This document shows positions 15,181-22,109 of a stretch of 22,109 nucleotides of DNA, piece after piece. The position numbers were made by a program, and so were the translations under genes. The notes beneath the pieces were generated by a model. It worked only from the letters and a program-made list of their open reading frames with translations, was not told the DNA's origin and did no database searches. Where the stretch lies: NCBI GenBank assembly GCA_023443125.1, contig JAEZVO010000025.1:1-22109 (forward strand), in the 5' to 3' direction. The stretch comes from Actinomycetes bacterium (lineage in GTDB: Bacteria; Actinomycetota; Actinomycetes; Propionibacteriales; Propionibacteriaceae). Position 1 is the stretch's first letter, and every line of letters begins with the position of its first letter.

Positions 15181-15981
15181 ATGGCAGCACCCGCAGTCAT
15201 CCTCGCCGACACCACCTCAGGAATTCCCGAAGTCAGCGAAGCGTTCCACACCATTGAAACGCAGTTGCGCGCGCGTCGGCCCGATCTCAACATCCACTTC
15301 TTAGAGCTGGGCGCTCGGCCCACACTCGACGCTGTACTCCCCCGCCTGCTCGATGAACAGGCGGAAGAGGCAGTACTCGTTCCACTTGATCTGCGGTCGG
15401 CGACGTCGTATGCGAGCGAGCTCGACGACGCCGCGAGGGCGATGGAGGCAGCGGGCATCCGCGCCGTCGTATCGCGCCCCATCGGCCCAGCGTCTGAACT
15501 GCTCAACATCCTGGACGAACTCGTTCGCGACGCCCTGCAACGTCGTTCCGCACTGGAACTCGACGGGCTGGTTCTCGTCGGACGTATTGGCGGCGACGCG
15601 CGCGGCTCAGCGCTGCTTGCTCGGCGTGCTCGCCAGTGGTCAGCCCACCACCGCCTGCCCGTGCAGCTCGCCATCGAGGAAGGCGACGGCGCCGCCACAG
15701 CTGCCGCAGTTCACGCACTCCGCTCGCAAGGGCGTCGATACATCGCCGTGGGGGGCGCGTTCTTCTCCCCCGGCCCCTCCTACCGCGCTCACGCCCTCGC
15801 AGCACAGCAGGCAGGAGCGATCGCCGTCACCGCCCCCATCAGCGGCAGCCGACACCTCAGCCAACTCATCCTGGCCAGATATGCATTCGGCGCGATGGAA
15901 CTACTCGACGGTAGCCCGCAGCCTGTCACCGTCGACGACGATTACCACTTCCTCAGCCCGCGCGAAACCTTTGGCCGCTGA
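15181..15981 (+). CDS. CbiX-like (sirohydrochlorin chelatase family) protein lacking both active-site histidines
   Basis: A 266-aa protein from the ATG preceded by AGGAGG at five bases. The longer frame runs back through the tRNA and is rejected. Two tandem CbiX-type half-domains are visible: residues 5-115 (RPDLNIHFLELGARPTLDAVLPRLL, AVLVPLDLRS) and 128-245 (GLVLVGRIGGDARGSALLARRARQW, VHALRSQGRRYIAVGGAFFSPGPSYRAHA, HLSQLILARYAFGAMELL). In working chelatases the first half has a His in an (A/G)HG motif near the N-terminus and a second in a G-x-H loop. Here these positions read ADT (9-11) and ATSYAS (74-79). The protein is therefore probably not an iron/cobalt chelatase. No other tetrapyrrole gene is in view. 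Confidence 0.75.
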   Translation: MAAPAVILADTTSGIPEVSEAFHTIETQLRARRPDLNIHFLELGARPTLDAVLPRLLDEQAEEAVLVPLDLRSATSYASELDDAARAMEAAGIRAVVSRPIGPASELLNILDELVRDALQRRSALELDGLVLVGRIGGDARGSALLARRARQWSAHHRLPVQLAIEEGDGAATAAAVHALRSQGRRYIAVGGAFFSPGPSYRAHALAAQQAGAIAVTAPISGSRHLSQLILARYAFGAMELLDGSPQPVTVDDDYHFLSPRETFGR

Positions 15982-15983
15982 AC

Positions 15984-15989
15984 TACACT
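15984..15989 (+). promoter_or_regulatory. Candidate -10 of a leaderless promoter for msrB
   Basis: TACACT is followed by seven bases and then the msrB ATG. No Shine-Dalgarno sequence is present in the short gap, which favours a leaderless start. No obvious -35. Confidence 0.35.
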
Positions 15990-15996
15990 GCTCACC

Positions 15997-16413
15997 ATGA
16001 GCGAGCCGTACATCGCACCGTTTCAGCTACCCGACGAGCAGTGGCGTGAGCGTCTGACCGACTTGGAATACCAAGTGCTGCGCCAATCAGGCACAGAACG
16101 CCCCTTCACCGGCGAATACACCGACACCGAAACGGAAGGCACGTACTCGTGCCGAGCATGCGGTGCTGAGCTGTTCACGAGTAGCGAAAAGTTCCACTCC
16201 CACTGCGGATGGCCCAGCTTCTTCTCACCACTGGCAGAAGACAGGGTGCGGTACCTCGACGATCACAGCATTCCCGGCCGTCCTCGCGTTGAGGTGCGTT
16301 GCGCGAACTGCGACTCTCACCTCGGTCACGTGTTCGAGGGTGAGGGCTACGACACCCCAACCGATCTGCGCTATTGCATCAACTCGGTCTGCCTCACTCT
16401 CGACCCGAAGTAA
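15997..16413 (+). CDS. msrB: Peptide-methionine (R)-S-oxide reductase
   Basis: A 138-aa full-length MsrB, which reduces methionine-R-sulfoxide in proteins using thioredoxin. The zinc site is C52/C55 (CRAC) and C102/C105 (CANC). The family motif HCGWPSFF carries C70, a possible resolving Cys. The catalytic C127 is in LRYCINS. An additional C132 (SVCLTL) stands where most homologues have Ser or Ala. It starts 15 bp after the CbiX-like gene. The N-terminal LTDLEYQVLRQSGTERPFTGEY is typical of the family. Confidence 0.95.
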   Translation: MSEPYIAPFQLPDEQWRERLTDLEYQVLRQSGTERPFTGEYTDTETEGTYSCRACGAELFTSSEKFHSHCGWPSFFSPLAEDRVRYLDDHSIPGRPRVEVRCANCDSHLGHVFEGEGYDTPTDLRYCINSVCLTLDPK

Positions 16414-16457
16414 CACCTTCCGCGGCGTGGCAGGCTACGTCGCCAAGACTCGACACG

Positions 16458-16463
16458 TAGAGT
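16458..16463 (+). promoter_or_regulatory. Candidate -10 of a leaderless promoter for the DUF3000 gene
   Basis: TAGAGT is followed by seven bases and then the GTG at 16471. The gap has no ribosome-binding site. No clear -35 is seen 16-18 bp upstream. Confidence 0.4.
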
Positions 16464-16470
16464 CGCCCGT

Positions 16471-17043
16471 GTGTCGAAGGTTACGAGGCTCGCCCCGGAT
16501 GCGTTTCATCGCGCTGTCGAGGAGTTCCGCCACATGCAGTGGCGGCGCGAGCTGAGCATCGACGAGATCGGTTCACCACAGCGCATCGCCCCTCATTCTT
16601 TGGCGATCGCGGGCGAGCTGACCGTCGGCGATGACGCTGTCAGTTCCGGACGCCTCATCCTGCTGCACGATCCCGCCGGAAACGAAGCCTGGCAAGGTAC
16701 GTTTCGTCTCGTGTCATACGTCCGCTCGGAGGTCGATCTCGAGATGGCGGCCGACCCCCTCCTCCCCGATATTTCCTGGGCCTGGCTCACTGAAGCCCTC
16801 GAAGACAACAAGTGCGATGCGTCCTTCCTCGCAGGCACCGTGACAGCCTCGTACGGCAGGTCGTTTGGCGAGATGGCCGACGAACCAGACCGCGCCGAGG
16901 TCGAGCTTCGCTCTTCGTGGACGCCCTACCTCGATACCCAACACCCGCTCACCAGCCACCTCTTCGCCTGGCAAGACCTCCTCGGGCTCGTTGCCGGCGA
17001 ACCCCCGCTCCCGGCTGGCATCTCGCTACTCAAGACCCGATGA
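16471..17043 (+). CDS. DUF3000 family protein
   Basis: A 190-aa DUF3000 protein, a family of unknown function found in actinobacteria almost always next to rnd and dxs. Recognisable blocks: FHRAVEEFRHMQWRRELSIDEI, LAPHS-type IAPHSLAIAGEL, LILLHDPAGNEAWQGTFRLVSYVRSEVD, LPDISWAWLTEAL and a C-terminal SWTPYLDTQHPLTSHLFAWQDLLGLVAG. It starts at GTG 16471, and its stop overlaps the rnd ATG (ATGA), so the two are coupled. The pairing suggests a role linked to RNA processing, but this is inference. Confidence 0.9.
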   Translation: MSKVTRLAPDAFHRAVEEFRHMQWRRELSIDEIGSPQRIAPHSLAIAGELTVGDDAVSSGRLILLHDPAGNEAWQGTFRLVSYVRSEVDLEMAADPLLPDISWAWLTEALEDNKCDASFLAGTVTASYGRSFGEMADEPDRAEVELRSSWTPYLDTQHPLTSHLFAWQDLLGLVAGEPPLPAGISLLKTR

Positions 17044-18233
17044 CACTCATCGACGAACCCCGAGAGCCACTGCGCCCCGTCGTCGCGGATAACGACGGGC
17101 TCAGCCGCTGTCTCGACGCGCTCATCTCCACGACTGGACCCATCGGCTTCGACGTGGAGCGCGCCCACGGCTACCGTTACTGGCCGCGCGCCTACTTGCT
17201 GCAGATCCGACGAGGCGAGGCGGGCACGTGGCTCATCGATCCGACATGCTTCGACAACGCCCAGCTAACGCAGCTCGTCGAGCGCACTAACGACGAAGAG
17301 TGGATCATCCACGCGGCGTCGCAAGATCTCCCGTCGATGTTCGACTGTGGCATCGTGCCTCAGCGCATCTTCGATACAGAGCTCGCCGCACGCTTGCTCG
17401 GCAAGCCCGGCGTGTCACTGGGTGCGATCCTCGCAGCCGAACTCGGCATCGAACTGCGGAAAGCCCATTCCGCAGTGAACTGGGCGACGCGGCCCCTCAA
17501 ACAGTCGTGGCTCACCTACGCCGCGCTGGACGTCGACTTCCTGGCCGAGCTGCGTGCGACCCTCGACACGCAACTGCGCGAGGTGCACCGTCGCGAATGG
17601 GCGGAGCAGGAGTTCCAGTGGGAGCTAGACGCCTTCGCGAAGACCCCGGAGGCTCGCGTAGATCCATGGCGACGCACCTCCCACATCACCGCGGTACGAC
17701 ACCCGCGTGGCCTCGCCCTCGTCCGCGAACTGTGGCGCGAACGCGAAGCGATCGCCCAGCGTCGCGATCGCCCTCCCACGCACATCCTTCCCGACGCGGC
17801 ACTCGTCGACGCCGGTGCTGCCGCCGGCAAGGATCGCGCCGTGACCCCGGATACGCTTCGCCGAATTGACGGGTTCACCAAGCCGCCCGGGCGCCGCTAC
17901 CTCAATCGCTGGATTGAAGCGATCAAGCGATTCAACACGCTGCCCGCGAGCGACTACCCCCCGAAGCGCCTCCATGTACCGGGTAGCATTCCCCACCCGA
18001 AAGTTTGGGAGCGCACCAACGAGGACGCCGCTACAAGGTGGCGCGTCGTCCGCCCCGCTGTCGACGACTTCGCCTGCGAAATCGGCATCCAGCCCAGCTT
18101 GTTGGCACCACCCGCCACCTTGCAGCGGGCCATCTGGGACGGAGTTCCCACCGAAGATGACTTGCTGGACGCCGGGATGCGCCCTTGGCAAGCGGATTTA
18201 CTGTCGGGGCTGATCGACGAACTCTTCAGCTGA
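17040..18233 (+). CDS. rnd: Ribonuclease D (DEDDy 3'-5' exonuclease with HRDC domain)
   Basis: A 397-aa enzyme from the ATG that overlaps the DUF3000 stop. The longer frame (from 16812) only translates DUF3000 out of frame. The DEDDy residues are present: D38 and E40 (GFDVERA), D96 (HAASQDLPSM), and Y160 with D164 (TYAALDVDF). FDTELAARLLG and SAVNWATRPLKQSWLTYAALD are typical. An HRDC domain follows (about 210-290, LALVRELWREREAIAQRRDRPPTHILPD), with a C-terminal helical extension. It trims tRNA and other RNA 3' ends. The last 36 bp overlap the 3' end of dxs on the other strand. Confidence 0.95.
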   Translation: MTLIDEPREPLRPVVADNDGLSRCLDALISTTGPIGFDVERAHGYRYWPRAYLLQIRRGEAGTWLIDPTCFDNAQLTQLVERTNDEEWIIHAASQDLPSMFDCGIVPQRIFDTELAARLLGKPGVSLGAILAAELGIELRKAHSAVNWATRPLKQSWLTYAALDVDFLAELRATLDTQLREVHRREWAEQEFQWELDAFAKTPEARVDPWRRTSHITAVRHPRGLALVRELWREREAIAQRRDRPPTHILPDAALVDAGAAAGKDRAVTPDTLRRIDGFTKPPGRRYLNRWIEAIKRFNTLPASDYPPKRLHVPGSIPHPKVWERTNEDAATRWRVVRPAVDDFACEIGIQPSLLAPPATLQRAIWDGVPTEDDLLDAGMRPWQADLLSGLIDELFS

Positions 18234-20114
18234 GGCATCCACGAGCTTCGGGAGCACCGCGTGCGCGACGCTCTGCGGAGTGAGGCCTAGCGTCGACAGA
18301 ATCTGCGACCTGCTCGCGTGCTGCAGGAATGCATGCGGGATACCGAAGCAATGCACCGGGGTGGTGATGTCTTCTTCTGCCAAGCGCGACCGCAGCCGCT
18401 GGCCGAGGCCTCCCTCGACGAGATTGTCTTCGATCGTGATGACGTGATCGAATTCTGTCGCCAGCGCGATGAGCTCCGGGCTCACCGGCAGCGCCCACAG
18501 CGGATCCACCACCGTGGCGGCGACACCTTGCGCGCGAAGGAGCTCCGCGGTCTGGACAGCAAGTCCAACGAACTGCCCGTACCCGACGATGAGCGTGCGA
18601 GCATCGCGGTCTGCGCTGATCACGTCGACGCGTGACACTCCTTCGCCTCTGTGAGCCACTTCCACGATGTCGTCGGGAAGCTTCTCCTTCGAGTATCGGA
18701 TGATGGTGGGAGCGTCATCGACGGTAACCGCACGGCTCAATGCCTGCTCGAGCCTCCGCTGATCGCGCGGTGCTGCGAGTTGCAAACTGGGGATGATGCC
18801 AGCCATCGCCACATCCCACATACCGTTGTGGCTCGGCCCATCTGTGCCAGTGATACCTGCGCGATCCAGTACGATCGTCACCCCGAGGCCGTGCAGCGCG
18901 ACATCCATAAGCAGCTGATCGTAGGCGCGGTTCAGGAAGGTGGAATACAACGCCACTACTGGATGGAGGCCTGTGCGCGCGAGGCCTGCCGCCGACGTGA
19001 GGGCGTGTTGTTCCGCGATGCCGACGTCGAAAATCCGATCTGGGAAAGCCGCCCCGAAACGCGCGAGCCCGGTGGGGTGCAGCATTGCTGCGGTGATCCC
19101 GACCACGCGCGGGTCACGCTGCCCGAGCTGCACCATGGCTTCCGCGAATGCGTCCGTCCACGTCGCCTGCACCGATGAGGTGAGCGACTCGCCGGTGACG
19201 TCGTCGATCTGCCCGACGGCGTGGAAGCGATCTTGCTCATTCTCTTCCGCGGCCTTGAACCCTTTACCCTTCACCGTGATGGTGTGCACGATCACCGGGC
19301 CACCGAACTGGCGTGCCTGCTCCAGATGATTGATGAGCGCGCCCAGGTCGTGGCCGTCGATGGGGCCGGTGTACTTGATGCCGAGGTCCGAAAACAGGTC
19401 TTGTGGCGCAACGACATCTTTCACGCCCGTCTTGAATCCGTGCATGAGGTCGTACAGCGGGCGTCCCACGAGGGGAATCTTGTTGATGACCCGCTTCGCC
19501 AGCGAGAGCGTCTGCTCGTATCGAGGGTTCGTCCTTAACCCGGCGAGGTGGTTCGCGAGTCCGCCCACCGTCGGGGTGTACGAACGCCCGTTGTCGTTGA
19601 CCACGATGACCAGGCGGAGTTTGGGCTCAGCGGCGATGTTGTTCAGCGCCTCCCACGCCATGCCACCCGTGAGTGCGCCGTCACCCACCACGGCAACAAT
19701 GGTGCGATCTTCTCCCTGCAGGGCATACCCCTTCGCCATGCCTTCCGCCCATGACAGCGCAGCGGAAGCGTGCGAGTTGGCAACCCAGTCGTGCTCCGAT
19801 TCTGCGGGCTCCGGGTAGCCAGAGAGCCCGCCCTGCTGACGCAGGGTGGCGAACTGGTGGGCGCGACCAGTGAGCATCTTGTGCACGTAGCTTTGATGGC
19901 CGGTATCGAAGATGATCGGGTCGTGGGGAGAGTTGAACACCCGATGGATAGCCATGGTGAGCTCCACCACTCCAAGGTTTGGCCCCAGGTGCCCGCCCGT
20001 CCGACTCACGTTCGTGACCAGGAAGGCTCGAATCTCATCGGCGAGCCGCTCCATCTGCGCCTTCGACAGTGAACGCAGATCTCGCGGGCCAGCAATGGAT
20101 TCGAGCAAAGACAT
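18198..20114 (-). CDS. dxs: 1-deoxy-D-xylulose-5-phosphate synthase
   Basis: A 638-aa thiamine-diphosphate enzyme that condenses pyruvate and glyceraldehyde 3-phosphate, the first step of the MEP isoprenoid pathway. Seen: TGGHLGPNLGVVELT, FDTGHQSYVHKMLTGR, SHASAALSWAEGMAKGY, the ThDP motif GDGALTGGMAWEALNN, GIKYTGPIDGHD, DVGIAEQHALTSAAGLA, LDRAGITGTDGPSHNG and the C-terminal transketolase domain with EDNLVEGGLG. The ATG at 20114 is chosen: upstream in-frame ATGs at 20126 and 20123 fall within a TATGAT -10-like element. It converges on rnd with a 36-bp overlap, leaving no room for a terminator. Confidence 0.96.
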   Translation of the reverse strand: MSLLESIAGPRDLRSLSKAQMERLADEIRAFLVTNVSRTGGHLGPNLGVVELTMAIHRVFNSPHDPIIFDTGHQSYVHKMLTGRAHQFATLRQQGGLSGYPEPAESEHDWVANSHASAALSWAEGMAKGYALQGEDRTIVAVVGDGALTGGMAWEALNNIAAEPKLRLVIVVNDNGRSYTPTVGGLANHLAGLRTNPRYEQTLSLAKRVINKIPLVGRPLYDLMHGFKTGVKDVVAPQDLFSDLGIKYTGPIDGHDLGALINHLEQARQFGGPVIVHTITVKGKGFKAAEENEQDRFHAVGQIDDVTGESLTSSVQATWTDAFAEAMVQLGQRDPRVVGITAAMLHPTGLARFGAAFPDRIFDVGIAEQHALTSAAGLARTGLHPVVALYSTFLNRAYDQLLMDVALHGLGVTIVLDRAGITGTDGPSHNGMWDVAMAGIIPSLQLAAPRDQRRLEQALSRAVTVDDAPTIIRYSKEKLPDDIVEVAHRGEGVSRVDVISADRDARTLIVGYGQFVGLAVQTAELLRAQGVAATVVDPLWALPVSPELIALATEFDHVITIEDNLVEGGLGQRLRSRLAEEDITTPVHCFGIPHAFLQHASRSQILSTLGLTPQSVAHAVLPKLVDASAEEFVDQPRQ

Positions 20115-20121
20115 GCCCTCC

Positions 20122-20127
20122 ATCATA
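20122..20127 (-). promoter_or_regulatory. Candidate -10 of a leaderless dxs promoter
   Basis: On the minus strand TATGAT (one mismatch from TATAAT) is followed by GGAGGGC and then the ATG at 20114. The spacing suits transcription starting at the ATG. A TTGATA at 20158-20153 is 25 bp away, too far to act as its -35. Confidence 0.4.
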
Positions 20128-20159
20128 GGACGCGAGCGCCGAAACCGCGCCTTATCAAG

Positions 20160-20549
20160 CTATAACTTCGGCACGAAACGCACGTCGTGGAGCGCTTCTT
20201 CGACGAGGTGCACCGCACGCAGAAGGCGCAGCAACCGCGCTTCTTCTTGTTGCAATACCTCGACGGCCTCTCCCGCCACGCGGGCATCCACCCACCCAGC
20301 AAGGCTCGTGCGCACCGTCGCCCGCTGCGACCTCGTGGCGGCCAGCTGCGCTTCCACATGCCCATGAGCTAATCGGGCGAGCACGACTGGGTGATTGCGC
20401 AGCACGCGATACCCCCGATACTCCGGCGGACAGGCGTCGAGGAGGAAGGCGACTGCGCAATGCAACCAGTCGTCGGCGCCTGGAGGTGGCACGGCTGACG
20501 GCCAACCCGGAGGGACGTACACCTGCGTCAATGCATCAGTATCAAACAT
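20160..20549 (-). CDS. Protein of unknown function
   Basis: A 129-aa protein from the ATG of MFDTDALTQVYVPPGWP. I do not recognise a named family. It reads as a genuine soluble protein: an opening VPPGWPSAVPPPGADDW block, an AVAFLLDACPPEYRGYRVLRNHPVVLARLA segment, and a charged alpha-helical C-terminal half (about 65-125) rich in Arg, Glu and Leu. No transmembrane helix, signal peptide, metal motif or helix-turn-helix is evident. It lies between dxs and acnA, same strand, bounded upstream by the acnA hairpin, so it probably has its own promoter. Ten extra residues from 20579 are possible but would run through the palindrome at 20550-20565. Confidence 0.7.
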   Translation of the reverse strand: MFDTDALTQVYVPPGWPSAVPPPGADDWLHCAVAFLLDACPPEYRGYRVLRNHPVVLARLAHGHVEAQLAATRSQRATVRTSLAGWVDARVAGEAVEVLQQEEARLLRLLRAVHLVEEALHDVRFVPKL

Positions 20550-20565
20550 GTGTTCTATTGAACAC
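20550..20565. promoter_or_regulatory. Palindrome (candidate operator) before the 129-aa gene
   Basis: GTGTTC and GAACAC form a perfect 6+6 inverted repeat around four bases (TATT on the plus strand), ending one base before the start codon at 20549. On the minus strand a TTGAAA (-35-like, 20586-20581) lies 16 bp before a TTCAAT within the repeat, so the repeat would cover the -10 and start site. The half-site order is opposite to the actinobacterial LexA box. Confidence 0.4.
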
Positions 20566-20588
20566 TGCCCCACTGACATTTCAATACA

Positions 20589-20625
20589 ACAGTGCCCCCG
20601 CTATGCGAACTAGCGGGGGCACTGT
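20589..20625 (-). terminator. Intrinsic terminator after acnA
   Basis: A 15-bp perfect stem (20589-20603 with 20611-20625) with a GC-rich core and a 7-base loop lies 12 bp after the acnA stop. On the minus strand it is followed by a T-rich run (TTGTATTG), as expected for a Rho-independent terminator. Confidence 0.85.
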
Positions 20626-20636
20626 GGGTGAGAGGA

Positions 20637-22109
<1,473 letters not shown>

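Noticed and set aside
16812..17039. N-terminal extension of rnd
   Set aside because: It reads DUF3000 coding sequence out of frame and is Arg/Pro-rich. The ATG at 17040 gives the normal start just before the DEDD domain.
20153..20158. TTGATA as the -35 of dxs
   Set aside because: It is 25 bp from the TATGAT element, beyond the 16-19 bp used by housekeeping sigma factors.
20550..20565. Palindrome considered as a LexA (SOS) box
   Set aside because: Actinobacterial LexA sites read GAAC-N4-GTTC. This repeat is the reverse order, GTTC-N4-GAAC.

Overview
The window is GC-rich, densely packed chromosomal DNA from an actinomycete, most likely a member of the Propionibacteriaceae or a close relative. 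The main grounds are a Propionibacterium-type pyrophosphate-dependent phosphofructokinase with the diagnostic GGDD and PKTIDND motifs, a GarA/OdhI-like FHA protein, an FtsR-type MerR regulator, PimA and PatA homologues of phosphatidylinositol mannoside synthesis, a DUF3000-rnd pair beside dxs, frequent ATGA/TGATG gene overlaps, and several candidate leaderless starts. The family is inferred from remembered sequence similarity, not from a search.

Left end (1-3180): a minus-strand set of tadE-like, aldo/keto reductase and yciO genes (yciO is cut by the window edge) lies divergent from pfp. A perfect 20-bp inverted repeat separates pfp from the convergent gene run that follows.

Centre (3195-13619): thirteen minus-strand genes read thrS, HIT hydrolase, patA-like, pimA-like, pgsA-like, DUF881, sbp (DUF1290), DUF881, zinc-ribbon/FHA (garA-like), ftsR-like merR, DUF151 nuclease, second merR, yihY. 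Most gene junctions overlap or abut. As I remember mycobacteria, this joins two separate loci (the Rv2614c-Rv2610c and Rv1822-Rv1830 equivalents). The PI-synthase gene expected between HIT and patA, and gcvH expected beside garA, are absent. Upstream lie a small COG2388 acetyltransferase and a HAD-like phosphatase.

Right part (14600-22109): a minus-strand tRNA cluster Gly(GCC)-Cys(GCA)-Val(GAC) faces a plus-strand tRNA-Val(CAC). That tRNA is followed closely by a CbiX-like protein lacking both chelatase histidines, then msrB, then DUF3000-rnd. The 3' end of rnd overlaps that of dxs by 36 bp. Beyond are a 129-aa gene of unknown function with a palindrome over its presumed promoter, a strong hairpin terminator, and the C-terminal half of aconitase.

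Most of the window is conserved housekeeping. I see no defence system, prophage, insertion sequence or CRISPR array. The points most worth following are the merged phospholipid/division locus with its two missing genes, the His-less CbiX homologue, the zinc ribbon fused to the GarA-type FHA protein, and the palindrome in front of the unknown gene.
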